From CAZTHM01 sp041946825 (GTDB lineage: Bacteria; Acidobacteriota; Terriglobia; UBA7540), in NCBI GenBank assembly GCA_041946825.1, contig JBHGBD010000002.1:62001-126000 (forward strand): DNA of 64,000 nucleotides, written 5' to 3'. Positions within the stretch are counted from its first letter, which is position 1, and the number at the start of each line of letters is the position of its first letter. The translations under genes were made by a program, and so were the position numbers. Under the pieces are notes generated by a model. That model was not told where the DNA came from. It searched no databases and worked only from the letters and a program-made list of their open reading frames with translations. Of this stretch, positions 25,201 to 33,094 are shown in pieces.

Positions 25201-25761
25201 ATGGCGCACAACTTCGTGCTGAGCTACAGCTATGATCTGCCTTTCGGCCGATACACTTCCAGCGGCGTGGGGCGCAAGCTCCTGGATGGCTGGCGCGTTA
25301 CCGGCATCACGCGCTTTACCTCCGGCCTCCCCATCAGCATGGGCGAAAGCGGCGACTGGTCGCTCTGCGGATGCGGCGGCGTGGACAGGCCGAATTACTC
25401 TGGAGGGGCCATTCAGATCATGGATCCGCGAACGTCTCCGGACTTCCAGTATTTCGCCACCGATACCTTCTCTTCCGAAGCGGGTCCTGACCCGGACAAC
25501 AATCCCATCCTGGGGGTTGCCGGCAATGCCAACCGCCGCTTCTTCCATGGCCCGGGCCTCAACAACTGGGACTTCTCGGTTCACAAAACCACCAAGATTA
25601 CCGAGAGGACCTCGGTGGAGTTTCGCGCCGAGTTTTTCAACATCTTCAACCACGCGCAGTTCCGCAATCCAACCGGAAACTTCTCCTCGGGCAACTTCGG
25701 AAAAGTTACCGGCGCGCGCGATCCGCGGATCGGGCAACTGGCATTGAAGTTCAACTTCTAG
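22210..25761 (+). CDS. TonB-dependent receptor, Oar-like, with carboxypeptidase-regulatory-like domain
   Basis: A 1183-residue outer-membrane receptor. After a signal peptide (MRLRIRLITQTVLVAALFWL) comes a carboxypeptidase regulatory-like beta-sandwich (about 27-110, TGAILGSVTDPTGAAVPGATVTLHN), then the plug (PLNGRSYLDLLGLQAGV; VNGQRESANAFLVNGG; SFDAEYGRFSGAVVNAITKSGTNDFHGS), then a large beta-barrel ending in a C-terminal aromatic strand (QLALKFNF). Oar-like receptors are greatly expanded in Acidobacteriota and probably import oligosaccharides or other large substrates. ATG 22210 follows ACAGGAGG and is preferred over upstream in-frame ATGs. No SusD partner is adjacent. A terminator follows at 25786. 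Confidence 0.93.
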   Translation: MRLRIRLITQTVLVAALFWLAPGLRADVTGAILGSVTDPTGAAVPGATVTLHNEGTGLNRTTITDSSGSYEFLAVPVGEDYTLAVEAHGFQKSSQTKLRLLVNQRFRADFQLVVGAITQSVNVTAEAAQVETTSTQLGDVIEDKKMSTLPLNGRSYLDLLGLQAGVVPITSDVQYTDRPTSGTGGAGNMSVNGQRESANAFLVNGGTVEEGRNNGASIVPTLDSIAEFRLITNSFDAEYGRFSGAVVNAITKSGTNDFHGSLFEFLRNDKLDTRNFFDLSRGAFKRNQFGGAGGGPILKDRLFFFSDYQGTREVRGLSSGLITVPTTDARTGNVGELAGSVQGDDIVGNHTFDETLTQRLGYTVTNGEPYTDPNCTTLADAQAGMCVFPGGVIPQSAWSPVAVANLGFIPSPNVGADAFSSAGENQTVRDDKWGQRVDLNTQRLGNFGFYYHFDDARLLNPYPGGGWPSNVPGFSAVTPSRAQQFNISNNRNFGATAVNEVRFNYTRAAILLNDPVGGLGKIPDFGYVSGGLGLIPVDPKREGVPPIGLFGETGVGWGVPDGTTGQYNNTFQIVDNFSKIIGKHTTKVGWEGRYLQINERNTYAQNGYFEFYGSETGSDFADFLIGAPDLFIQSSRQFLDSRTKYMGLYGQDTWKVTPNFTLNYGLRWEFSQPFYDTQGKIQAFVPGLQSNVYPDTPTGWVFPGDPGIPKTLAPTDYNNFAPRVGFAYSPGFSDGILGKIFGGPGKTSIRAAFGMYYTAVEDLTLFFEVGDAPFGLFYVSPTQVYLEEPYKARTNGQDPGQRFPFSIPQPGATGIWPQYQPISSSPGFKTDNILPYAEHFNVSLQREFGDSTILTLGFVGTRGHHLIAQTSFNPGNAALCLATPGCGPFGEDASYDINGDGFDEGDVYGTRPFSVTSGRYLLANPTSPLLDFANNNYSTTVANSNYNSLQISLEKRVGAARFLGAYTWAKSLDDASGFGDNINPYNRAVSKALSSFDMAHNFVLSYSYDLPFGRYTSSGVGRKLLDGWRVTGITRFTSGLPISMGESGDWSLCGCGGVDRPNYSGGAIQIMDPRTSPDFQYFATDTFSSEAGPDPDNNPILGVAGNANRRFFHGPGLNNWDFSVHKTTKITERTSVEFRAEFFNIFNHAQFRNPTGNFSSGNFGKVTGARDPRIGQLALKFNF

Positions 25762-25785
25762 GCCGGGACAGATCAGCGAATGATC

Positions 25786-25826
25786 AGGCGGCGCAAGGCA
25801 CAAAGCTTTGCGCCGCCTTCTTATTT
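25786..25826 (+). terminator. Intrinsic terminator after the TonB-dependent receptor gene
   Basis: AGGCGGCGCAA and TTGCGCCGCCT form a perfect 11-bp stem around an 11-nt loop, followed by the T-rich tail TCTTATTT. Confidence 0.8.
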
Positions 25827-25856
25827 CAGCCCGAGTCTTGCTAGACTGATCCAGGC

Positions 25857-27479
25857 ATGAATTTCCGCTTTCCATTCAATAACCGGGCGATCTTAGTGAA
25901 GCTCCGGCCAATCGGCCTTCTCCTGATGTTCCTCGTCGGACTGATGGCAGCGGGGGATCTCAACCTGGGGGCGACGCCGCAGCAGCCCCGGCGGGCGGAG
26001 AAGGGCGATCCCATCGCGCTGGCGCGCCAGCACAATCAGCAAGGTATCGCGCTGGCCCGGCAGGGGGATCACCGCGCCGCGATCCGCGAATTCCGCGCCG
26101 CCGTGGAGCTTCGTCCCGCCTATGCCGAAGCGCAGTACAACCTGGGAGTAGCTCTGGGCGAAGTCGGTGAGATCGATTCCGCCATCGAGTCGTTGCGTGC
26201 CGCGGCGCAGTTGCGGGCCAACTCTTCGCCCATCCACCTCGCGCTTGGCGTGGCGTTTCTGAGGAAGTATCTTGCGGAAGACGCGGCGAAAGAACTGAGC
26301 CTGGCGGTAAAACTCGATCCCAAATCCCCTGAGGGTCATTTCAATCTCGGCCTGGCGCTCGGCCAGCGCGGCGATCTCGACGGCGCCGTCGCGCACTTTC
26401 GCGAAGCCGCGCGCCTGCAGCCGGGATTCGCCCCGGCGCATCTGCGACTGGCCGTGGCCCTGCGCCGCCAGGGAAAAATCGAGCAAGCCTTTCAGGAGTT
26501 TCAGCGGTCGGCACAACTGGCGCCGCGCGATCCCGAGGCCCATTATCAGCTCGGGCTGGCGTTGCGGGCGCGAGGCGAATCCCCATCGGCTCTGCAGGAA
26601 TTTGAGATGGCCCTCGCGCTCAAGCCCGACTACGAGCAGGCTCGCTACAACCGCGCGGTGATTCTCCGCGAGACCGGGCAGCGCGAGGCCGCCAACAAGG
26701 ATCTCTCGGAAATCGCCGCGCTCAGCCAGTTTCGCAAGGATGTGGCTCAGTCCAAAAGCCACACGGTGTCGGCCGCCGAGCGGATCAAACAGCACGACCC
26801 CGACGGAGCGATCCAGAATGCCAATTCGGCGCTCGAACTTTGGAAAGAGAATCCGGTGGCGTATTACATGATGGGACTTGCCTGGCAGCAAAAAGGGGAC
26901 GCGAGTCAGGCCCGGGCGAATTTCGAGAAGGCGATTGAACTCCAGGCCGACTACGCCGAAGCCCACAACAGCCTGGGACAGCTTCTCTGGCTCGGCGGCG
27001 ACCGGAAAGGCGGGATCGAAGAGTTTGAGCAGGCGCTGGCATTCGCTCCCGACCTGCCTGAAGCCCATTACAACCGCGGGCTGGCGGCCGCCGTGAGCGG
27101 CGACCTGGACCGCGCCGTCGCCGAGTTGCGCGAAGCGCTCGACCTGCGGCCCCATTATCTCGACGCGCGACTCAATCTCGGTCTCGCATTCCTGGCCCGT
27201 AAAGATGCGGCCTCGGCCGTCCGCGAATTCCGGGAGGCCGTCCGGTCGAATCCGGATTTTGCCGAGGCCCACAACAACCTCGGATTGGCGCTGCTCGAAA
27301 GTGGAGAGGTCCGCGAGGCCACCCAGGAATTCCGCGCGGCCCTGCGCCTGAAGCCCCAGTACGCCCTCGGCCACTTCAACCTGGCGCGGGCGCTCAAGCG
27401 GGGCGGAGAATGGGCAGCCTCCGCCGATGAATTCAAACGGGCGCGAGAGCTGGATCCCTTGCTGCCAACCTCTGAGTGA
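25857..27479 (+). CDS. Exported or membrane-anchored TPR protein
   Basis: A 540-residue protein with an N-terminal hydrophobic segment (about 14-36, LVKLRPIGLLLMFLVGLMAAGDL) and then about thirteen TPR units from residue 55 to the end, each with the W/Y-L-G-A pattern (AEAQYNLGVALGEVGEIDSAI and similar). The first unit includes HNQQGIALARQGDHRAAI. It should be a periplasmic or secreted scaffold. It follows the receptor terminator, so it probably has its own promoter or weak read-through. The end is 36 nt from the oxidoreductase gene on the same strand, which suggests co-transcription with it. Function unknown. Confidence 0.87.
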   Translation: MNFRFPFNNRAILVKLRPIGLLLMFLVGLMAAGDLNLGATPQQPRRAEKGDPIALARQHNQQGIALARQGDHRAAIREFRAAVELRPAYAEAQYNLGVALGEVGEIDSAIESLRAAAQLRANSSPIHLALGVAFLRKYLAEDAAKELSLAVKLDPKSPEGHFNLGLALGQRGDLDGAVAHFREAARLQPGFAPAHLRLAVALRRQGKIEQAFQEFQRSAQLAPRDPEAHYQLGLALRARGESPSALQEFEMALALKPDYEQARYNRAVILRETGQREAANKDLSEIAALSQFRKDVAQSKSHTVSAAERIKQHDPDGAIQNANSALELWKENPVAYYMMGLAWQQKGDASQARANFEKAIELQADYAEAHNSLGQLLWLGGDRKGGIEEFEQALAFAPDLPEAHYNRGLAAAVSGDLDRAVAELREALDLRPHYLDARLNLGLAFLARKDAASAVREFREAVRSNPDFAEAHNNLGLALLESGEVREATQEFRAALRLKPQYALGHFNLARALKRGGEWAASADEFKRARELDPLLPTSE

Positions 27480-27515
27480 GGATTGAATCTCTCGCCGCCA
27501 AGGCGGACATTCGAC

Positions 27516-28454
27516 ATGCTGAACTGGCTGGTAATCGGAATCGGAGATATCACTACGAAGCGCGTGCTCCCGGCGATTCTCGCCGAGCCGCGCAGCCGCC
27601 TGGCGGGAATCGTCACGCGCGATCCGGCGAAGGCGGCGCCATACGGCGTCCCGGCGTTCAAGGCGCTTGATGAAGCTCTGCGCGCCTTACCAATCGATGC
27701 CGTCTACGTGGCCTCGCCGGTCTTTCTGCACGCGCCGCAGACACTCGAATCGCTGCGCGCGGGAAAGCACGTCCTCTGCGAGAAGCCCATGGCCATGAAT
27801 TACGCCGAGGCGCGTTCGATGGTGGAGGCCGCTGATTCTGCCGGCAAGACGCTTGGCGTCGCGTATTACCGGCGCTGCTACCCCAAGGTCCAACGCGCCC
27901 GCGAACTGCTTGCCCAGGGCGCGATCAGCCAGCCGCTGCTCGCCTATGTGACGTGCCACGACTGGCTGCCCGGTGAGGACGCGGCGCGAACCTGGCTCCT
28001 CGACCCCAGGATGGCGGGCGGCGGGCCGCTCTACGACGTGGGCTCGCATCGCATCGATGTGCTGAACTTCCTCTTCGGTGAGCCCGCGCGCGTCACGGCG
28101 CAACTCTCGAACGCCGTACACGCGCTTCGGGTGGAAGATTGCGCCACCGTGTTGATCGAGTATCGCAACAAAGTCCGCGCGATTGTGGACGTGCGCTGGA
28201 ACTCACGCGTGGGGCGCGACGAGTTCCGCATCGTGGGCACCAATGGCGAAATGGAATTGACTCCGCTGAACGGCCCTGACCTGATCTATCCCGGCGGGCG
28301 CGAGCACCTCCCGCCGCACGCCAACCTTCACTTCCCCTGTGTTCAGAACTTCGTCAACGCCGTGCTTGACGGCACGCCCCTGCTCTCCAGCGGCGCGACG
28401 GCAATCTGGACCGATTGGGTCACCGAGCGGGCCTGTTGCAGCGCCGGTCTGTAA
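27516..28454 (+). CDS. Gfo/Idh/MocA-family oxidoreductase
   Basis: A 312-residue NAD(P)-dependent sugar-type oxidoreductase. The Rossmann start LNWLVIGIGDITTKRVLPAI has the GxGxx(x)K pattern; VLCEKPMAMNYAEA is the EKP motif that holds cofactor and substrate; DVGSHRIDVLNFLFGEP carries the conserved catalytic-side Asp/His. ATG 27516 fits the family N-terminus better than an upstream TTG. The last codons (ACCSAGL then stop) are encoded inside a palindromic repeat, so the natural C-terminus may have been replaced. The substrate is unknown. Confidence 0.9.
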   Translation: MLNWLVIGIGDITTKRVLPAILAEPRSRLAGIVTRDPAKAAPYGVPAFKALDEALRALPIDAVYVASPVFLHAPQTLESLRAGKHVLCEKPMAMNYAEARSMVEAADSAGKTLGVAYYRRCYPKVQRARELLAQGAISQPLLAYVTCHDWLPGEDAARTWLLDPRMAGGGPLYDVGSHRIDVLNFLFGEPARVTAQLSNAVHALRVEDCATVLIEYRNKVRAIVDVRWNSRVGRDEFRIVGTNGEMELTPLNGPDLIYPGGREHLPPHANLHFPCVQNFVNAVLDGTPLLSSGATAIWTDWVTERACCSAGL

Positions 28455-28460
28455 CCGGCG
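28436..28460 (+). repeat. Palindromic repeat at the 3' end of the Gfo/Idh gene
   Basis: TTGCAGCGCCGGT-CTGTA-ACCGGCG; 7-bp arms CGCCGGT/ACCGGCG. The TAA stop codon of the gene (28452-28454) lies at the loop/arm border. Confidence 0.6.
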
Positions 28461-28510
28461 GATTCCATTCGCGGCGCATCGAGCGGCGCGCCGCAAGCCA
28501 ATAAGACGAT

Positions 28511-29476
28511 TCACTCCCCCGCCTGGGGATCGAACTTCATTCCCACGCGCCGGCAAAGTTCCTCGAAGGCCGCCTGGCGATCGAAGTAGCTGTTGTGCAG
28601 GCCGAGTTTTTCGAGCATTTGCTCAGTGGCGGCGTCGAACGGTTCCTTCGCCGCGCCGGTCAAATCCAGCAACAGTCTGGCACACGACGGAGCGCATTCC
28701 GTTTGATTGTAGCTGGCCCAAAGCAGCGCCTGCTTGACAGTCTCGCTCGGATGTTGAGCAGCCAGTCGCAGAGTGCGCTCGAGCCCGTTCCGAGGCTGAT
28801 ACAGTTGCCGGATCTGCCGCGCCAGGAAACCGTCCATGTCCGGCAGTCGGCCATCCCGGTGCATCACCTCGGCCGCAGCCAATCGCGTATCAATCGAGAG
28901 ATGGTCCTCCAAGGCTCTATCCACCGCGGCGCGCGCCTCCGGAGTGTCAATTGCCGCCAGCGCCTCGACTTCCCGCCAGGTCACGTCGCGCGAGGTCAGC
29001 AGGCTGAAAGCCTCCTGGCGCTCATCGGACTTCATCTTGGCGATGGCCGCCACGTCATAGGTCTGGTCGTCGCGCCAATGCTCCCAGATCGGCACCACGC
29101 TCGCCAGGAATTGCTCAAAGGCTTCGGAGTGTTTGGGCGCCACCGGAGCGGTTACGCCCTTCTTGGCTCGCGCCCGGCGCGCGGGCTTCTTGGGTTGTTC
29201 CGTCAGGATCTCGATGACGCCTTCGTCGAGGTTGACCTTGAACGCGCAGCCCGGCGCCTTCTGGCGCACCACTTCCTCCCCGACCGTCTCGTAGATTTCC
29301 GCCTGCCGCATCGCCGCCCACGGATGGGCGCTCGCCCAGACTTGCGCGGTGGGACCGAAGATCAGCGCCAGGGCCGGAGAAAGCGCAAATTCCCAGCCGA
29401 AAATAATCGTCTCTTTGCCTTCGTGGTAATAAATCGAGCCGCCGCGGCCGCTCTGTTCGATTTCAACGCTCGGCAT
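28511..29476 (-). CDS. Conserved hypothetical protein with HEAT-like C-terminus
   Basis: A 321-residue soluble protein, not recognised. Residues 1-95 look like an independent alpha/beta domain (GRGGSIYYHEGKETIIFGWEF; later YETVGEEVVRQKAPGCAF); a basic linker KKPARRARAKKGV follows at about 97-110; the rest is helical, with HEAT-like patches (DTPEARAAVDRALEDHLSIDTRLAAAEVMHRDG; ETVKQALLWASYNQT). It ends PQAGE. No signal or membrane segment. It is preceded in the same direction by a small membrane protein gene, whose stop is 2 nt from this start, so the two are probably co-expressed. Confidence 0.7.
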   Translation of the reverse strand: MPSVEIEQSGRGGSIYYHEGKETIIFGWEFALSPALALIFGPTAQVWASAHPWAAMRQAEIYETVGEEVVRQKAPGCAFKVNLDEGVIEILTEQPKKPARRARAKKGVTAPVAPKHSEAFEQFLASVVPIWEHWRDDQTYDVAAIAKMKSDERQEAFSLLTSRDVTWREVEALAAIDTPEARAAVDRALEDHLSIDTRLAAAEVMHRDGRLPDMDGFLARQIRQLYQPRNGLERTLRLAAQHPSETVKQALLWASYNQTECAPSCARLLLDLTGAAKEPFDAATEQMLEKLGLHNSYFDRQAAFEELCRRVGMKFDPQAGE

Positions 29477-29478
29477 GA

Positions 29479-29805
29479 TTAGGGTTTCCCGCCGGAAGAG
29501 ATGTCGCCCCCGACTGCGCCGTGCCGGATAGTGTAATCAATATACGCGCTGCGCAGGCGCACCACGGCGAGCAGGACGAGCGGCGCGGCGACAATGATAA
29601 GTCCGATGACGCGCCAGGAAGTCGAACTCGCAAGGGCATACACCAGGACACCCAAGCCCACGATAGCTCCCGGAACCAGCACACCGAAAAAGAGCGCCAT
29701 CTCGCGCCCGCCGTCCGCCGGGCTGCGCTGCCGAAGGGTCGAAATAAGCAGATATAAGAACAGGGCGCCGTCTACCGTCACCAAAGTCCAAAACAACTTT
29801 TGCAT
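29479..29805 (-). CDS. Small integral membrane protein
   Basis: A 108-residue protein with three predicted membrane helices (about 6-23, 38-61 and 66-87; e.g. LFFGVLVPGAIVGLGVLVYAL and VIGLIIVAAPLVLLAVVRL). A short loop with RQRSPADGGR follows the first helix. The family is not recognised. The stop is 2 nt before the next start on the minus strand, so translation of the pair is likely coupled. Confidence 0.68.
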   Translation of the reverse strand: MQKLFWTLVTVDGALFLYLLISTLRQRSPADGGREMALFFGVLVPGAIVGLGVLVYALASSTSWRVIGLIIVAAPLVLLAVVRLRSAYIDYTIRHGAVGGDISSGGKP

Positions 29806-29909
29806 CCGCTCATCCTATCAAGAACTGTTCGAAAGGTCGCGCGTGAGTTATGATTCCCCCGCCCTCCCTCGCTTTCGTCCCCCGTAATCCATCTGGTGAG
29901 GTGTCTCAA

Positions 29910-30560
29910 ATGCGATCGAAACTGGCGACGCCATTCTGTCTGGGACTCATCCTTTCTCTGTTCTCCGTTCTCTCCCCGGCGCAGGAGAGCAAAGTCATCC
30001 AACTGCCGCCCCCGCAGACCGATGGCGGACGCCCGCTGATGCAAGTCTTGAAAAGCCGGAAATCCACCCGCGAGTTCGGGCCGCAGAAACTATCGCCTCA
30101 GACCCTTTCGAATCTCCTCTGGGCAGCGTTTGGAATCAACCGCCCGGACGGCCACCGCACCGCGCCCTCCGCCATGAACTGGCAGGAAGTCGCCATCTAC
30201 GTCGCGACCGCCGAAGGCGTGTACGTTTACGACGCCCAATCTCACGCGATGAAGCCCGTATTGGCCGGCGACTCGCGCGCGGCGACCGGCACGCAGGACT
30301 TTGTGAAGGATGCGGCGATTAACCTGGTTTACGTCGCGGATCTCTCCAAAACCAACCACGTCTCGCTCGCCGATGTCCTCATGTACTCCTCCGCTGATGT
30401 GGGATTCATTGCCCAGAATGTTTATCTCTATTGCGCGTCAGAGGGCCTGGCAACCGTCGTGCGCGGCAGCGTCGACCGGCCGAAACTCGCCAAGCTTCTG
30501 AACCTGACGCCCAACCAGCAAATCATCCTGGCTCAGTCGGTGGGATATCCAAAGAACTGA
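29910..30560 (+). CDS. Exported nitroreductase/SagB-type oxidoreductase
   Basis: A 216-residue nitroreductase-fold protein of the SagB/ThcOx type. The FMN-binding start is LMQVLKSRKSTREFGPQKLSPQTLSNLLWAAFGINR, and the second half has ADVGFIAQNVYLYCASEGLATVVRGSVDR. A Sec signal peptide precedes it (MRSKLATPFCLGLILSLFSVLSPAQ), unusual for an FMN enzyme because Sec substrates cross unfolded, so cofactor would have to bind outside. ATG 29910 starts this signal; an upstream in-frame ATG at 29850 is less likely. Substrate unknown. No cyclodehydratase or peptide precursor is nearby. Confidence 0.85.
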   Translation: MRSKLATPFCLGLILSLFSVLSPAQESKVIQLPPPQTDGGRPLMQVLKSRKSTREFGPQKLSPQTLSNLLWAAFGINRPDGHRTAPSAMNWQEVAIYVATAEGVYVYDAQSHAMKPVLAGDSRAATGTQDFVKDAAINLVYVADLSKTNHVSLADVLMYSSADVGFIAQNVYLYCASEGLATVVRGSVDRPKLAKLLNLTPNQQIILAQSVGYPKN

Positions 30561-30620
30561 CCGAAGCGCACGGCGAACCCTCGAGTCGGCGCTTGCGTAC
30601 TCGACTCAGGCGCGATCGCC

Positions 30621-30755
30621 ATGATATTGGGGCAAGTCAGATGGGAACTTCAGCGAGGAAGAACGCGAGATATTCGGAGAGTATTTATTCCAACGTGTTT
30701 GATCGCCCTCGTGGCGGGGCTCATTCCCGCGTTGGCCCAGACGGCCGCGCCGTAG
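30621..30755 (+). CDS. Possible small protein or truncated signal peptide
   Basis: A 44-codon frame in the 361-nt gap between the nitroreductase and the receiver-PilZ gene. The product is basic, then hydrophobic (TCLIALVAGLIPALAQ) and stops four residues after a good-looking signal cleavage site. This could be a remnant of a secreted protein cut by a nonsense mutation, or a short membrane peptide. No Shine-Dalgarno precedes the ATG. The rest of the gap (30756-30921) shows no recognisable gene or repeat. Confidence 0.22.
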   Translation: MILGQVRWELQRGRTRDIRRVFIPTCLIALVAGLIPALAQTAAP

Positions 30756-30921
30756 GGATCGCGGGACTCAACCTGCCTGATTCGGCCCCGCTTGCGCGAG
30801 CGGCCCCGCCGTTATATCCTCAGACCACCAGGGTGGGCGCACCGGATGCAACCTTTCGTAAAGCGCGCCGAACTCATGCGCGAGATTTCGGCTGCCGATT
30901 GAGTACAGGAGTAGCCAAAGC

Positions 30922-31611
30922 GTGTCCGCGATGCAGCTAAGAGTCCTGGCGGTTGACGACGACCCTGAAGTGCTGGAGGTCTTTGCGACCGTCGTAAAAT
31001 CGGCCGGCTGGGAAGTGGTCGGATTGACCGACAGCCGCGCCGCCGCGCAGCGCGTCATGCGGGAGAAATTCGACCTCGTCGCCCTGGACATCCGCATGCC
31101 CCACCTGGACGGCTTTGAATTGGCCGAGCGCGTCCGAGCGTCACATTCCAATCGGGATGTCCCGATCCTGATGTTCACGGGTTTCGACGATGTTGAAACC
31201 ATGCGCAGGGCCTTCGCCGCCGGGGTGACGTTCTACATGCCCAAGCCCTTGAACGTGACGAAACTGCGCGGGCTGCTTAAGGCGGCGCGCGGTTCGATGC
31301 TCCAGGAACGCCGGCGCTACATCCGCCTTCCCCTGCGCCAGGAGGTGATTTGCAGGGCGGGAGGCAAACAACTCCGGATTCGCAGCGTCAACATCGCGCA
31401 GGGAGGAATCCTGCTGGAAGCTTTGGGCGGATTGGCCAAGGGCGACATCGCGGAAATTGAGTTCGCCTTGCCCAGCGTGAGCGAATCCCTGAAGCTGATG
31501 GTGAAGGTCGTCTGGACGGCGTCAGAAGGCGTCGCACTGGAGTTCATCGACCCCGAACCCTCGGATCGCGAAGCCCTGCTGAAATACGTTACCCTGCTGA
31601 CCAAGGAGTAG
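30922..31611 (+). CDS. Response-regulator receiver domain fused to PilZ domain
   Basis: A 229-residue two-domain protein. Residues 7-125 are a CheY-like receiver with the acidic pair (VDDDPE), the phosphorylation Asp in LVALDIRMPHLDGFELAERV, the switch Thr in LMFTGFDD and Lys in YMPKPLN. Residues about 130-225 are a PilZ domain, with the cyclic-di-GMP-binding RRRYIRLPLR and NIAQGG motifs both intact. It could combine phosphorelay and c-di-GMP input. No cognate histidine kinase is adjacent. GTG 30922 with AGGAG upstream is preferred over ATG 30931. Target unknown. Confidence 0.92.
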   Translation: MSAMQLRVLAVDDDPEVLEVFATVVKSAGWEVVGLTDSRAAAQRVMREKFDLVALDIRMPHLDGFELAERVRASHSNRDVPILMFTGFDDVETMRRAFAAGVTFYMPKPLNVTKLRGLLKAARGSMLQERRRYIRLPLRQEVICRAGGKQLRIRSVNIAQGGILLEALGGLAKGDIAEIEFALPSVSESLKLMVKVVWTASEGVALEFIDPEPSDREALLKYVTLLTKE

Positions 31612-31863
31612 GCCGGGTGCCCACACTCTGCCTTGCTGCAGACCGCCTAGATCAATGGAAAATCCCCGCGCCCGTTCCGGACAATTTGCCTGAAACCTCG
31701 GAAATGCGCCCCGCGCACTGTCGTGTCGGCTCGTAGAATGGCCTCTGGGCGCGCCAGGAGGCTCCAGGTTGCGTCGTTAGAGGCCCGGCTAGGCTAACCC
31801 TAGCCCAAGCATGATCGGCTCGAAATCTTGCCTTCTAGAGGCATTTCCGGTGTTCCGCCCCCA

Positions 31864-32901
31864 TCACACCGCCGCCGCGGCGGCCACGCGCGAATCCTTC
31901 CAGAGCGAAATGTAGGGCTTCAAATCCTTCATCAGAGCGCGGAACATGTCGAGGGTGAGCGACTGCACGCCGTCGCTGTAGGCTTTTTCCGGATTCGGGT
32001 GGACTTCGACGATCAACCCGTCGGCGCCGATGGCGACCCCAGCGCGGGCCAGCGCCGGCACCAGGCTGCGCTTGCCCGTGGCGTGGCTGGGGTCGAGGAT
32101 GACGGGCAGGTGGGTCAGCTCGTTCAGCACGCTCACGGCAGTGATGTCGCAGGTGTTGCGTGTCGCCGTCTCAAACGTGCGAATGCCGCGCTCGCAGAGC
32201 ATGATGTTGGTGTTCCCATGCGCCACCAGGTACTCGGCCGACATCAGCAGTTCCTTGATGCTCGAGCTCATGCCGCGCTTAAGCAGGATCGGGCGGTTAC
32301 ACTTGCCGAGGGCTTTGAGCAAAGCGAAGTTCTGCATGTTGCGCGCGCCCACCTGCATGATGTTGGCGTAGTCGGCGACCAGGTCGACGTCCTTCTCGCT
32401 CAGGACTTCGGTGACGACCGAGAGCCCCGTCGCCGCGCGCGCCTTGGCCAGCAGCTTCAAGCCTTCCTCTTCGAGCCCCTGGAATTCGTAGGGCGAGGTG
32501 CGCGGCTTGAAGGCGCCGCCGCGCAGGATTTTTGCGCCCGCGGCGGCGACGGCTTCGGCGGTTTCCATGATCTGCTTTTCGCTCTCGACCGAACACGGCC
32601 CGGCCATGACGATGAAATCGTCGCCGCCCACTTCCGCGCCGTTGACGCGAATGCGCGTGCGCTCGGACTTGAACTCGCGGCTTACGAATTTGTAGGGCGC
32701 GCTGATGCGCACCGCGCTTTCGACGCCCGGAGTCGCCTCGAGCATTTCGAGGCAGGGCGTGACGTCGCCCACGCCCACCGCGCCGATCACCACGCGCTCG
32801 TCACCGACAATCGAATGTACCTTGAAGCCGAACTCGCGGATGCGCTCGCAGACGTGGTCGATTTCTTCTTTCGAAGCGTGCTTTCGCATGGAGATGATCA
32901 T
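31864..32901 (-). CDS. aroF: 3-deoxy-7-phosphoheptulonate (DAHP) synthase, type I-beta with N-terminal regulatory domain
   Basis: A 345-residue DAHP synthase that condenses PEP and erythrose-4-phosphate, the first step of aromatic amino acid synthesis. Residues 1-70 are the ferredoxin-like regulatory domain seen in Thermotoga-type enzymes. The barrel has the family motifs MAGPCSVES, RGGAFKPRTSPYEFQG, LLKRGMSSSIKELL and DPSHATGKRSLVP (metal ligands Cys, His, Glu, Asp as expected). ATG 32901 follows GCGAGG; a TTG two codons upstream is possible. The 5' region contains a promoter, a leader peptide rich in Tyr and Phe, and an attenuator terminator. It is convergent with the receiver-PilZ gene. 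The 31612-31863 gap holds no gene. Confidence 0.95.
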   Translation of the reverse strand: MIISMRKHASKEEIDHVCERIREFGFKVHSIVGDERVVIGAVGVGDVTPCLEMLEATPGVESAVRISAPYKFVSREFKSERTRIRVNGAEVGGDDFIVMAGPCSVESEKQIMETAEAVAAAGAKILRGGAFKPRTSPYEFQGLEEEGLKLLAKARAATGLSVVTEVLSEKDVDLVADYANIMQVGARNMQNFALLKALGKCNRPILLKRGMSSSIKELLMSAEYLVAHGNTNIMLCERGIRTFETATRNTCDITAVSVLNELTHLPVILDPSHATGKRSLVPALARAGVAIGADGLIVEVHPNPEKAYSDGVQSLTLDMFRALMKDLKPYISLWKDSRVAAAAAV

Positions 32902-32930
32902 GGCCAACCTCGCTTTTGCTGTGAGCCGTT

Positions 32931-32986
32931 TTGTAGCGCCGGCCTTTAGGCCGGCAGAGGTGCCGCCCTGAAGGGCGGTCCTACAA
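32931..32986 (-). repeat. Double-hairpin palindromic repeat between attenuator and aroF
   Basis: TTGTAG at one end and CTACAA at the other are inverted. Inside are GCCGGCC-TTTA-GGCCGGC and GCCGCCC-TGA-AGGGCGGT. This 56-bp element lies between the aroF attenuator terminator and the aroF ribosome site. Confidence 0.7.
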
Positions 32987-33015
32987 CAAAAAAGCCCACT
33001 CGCGGTGAGTGGGCT
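32987..33015 (-). terminator. aroF attenuator: intrinsic terminator (segments 3:4)
   Basis: Transcribed on the minus strand as AGCCCACUC-ACCGC-GAGUGGGCU followed by six U: a perfect 9-bp stem (33015-32993), 5-nt loop and U-tract. It lies 86 nt before the aroF start and downstream of the leader peptide, the position of an attenuator and not of a gene-end terminator. Its 5' half plus loop (CCACUCACCGC) is complementary to leader segment 33068-33057. Confidence 0.88.
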
Positions 33016-33056
33016 GGCTCTGGATTTCTTGCTTTTTCCTTGGATTCAGGCCAACG

Positions 33057-33094
33057 CCACTCTACCGCCCCAGGGCAAAGCCCCAGAAGCGGTA
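33057..33094 (-). promoter_or_regulatory. aroF attenuator: protector stem (1:2) and antiterminator segment 2
   Basis: Segment 1, UACCGC (33094-33089, leader codons 13-14), pairs with GCGGUA (33068-33063). Segment 2, GCGGUAGAGUGG (33068-33057), also pairs with terminator segment 3 CCACUCACCGC: 11 bp with one bulged A. The leader stop codon UAG lies inside segment 2. The two pairings exclude each other, as in trp-type attenuators. Confidence 0.78.

Noticed and set aside
30431..30940. A 169-codon frame between the nitroreductase and receiver-PilZ genes
   Set aside because: It starts inside the nitroreductase gene in another frame, is Arg/Ala/Pro-rich and shows no domain or ribosome site.
31783..31806. 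GGCTAGGCTAACCCTAGCC, which resembles a DtxR iron box (TTAGGTTAGCCTAACCTAA)
   Set aside because: It lies between two convergent gene ends with no promoter; a hairpin at the 3' ends is a simpler explanation. Worth including in a genome-wide motif scan only.
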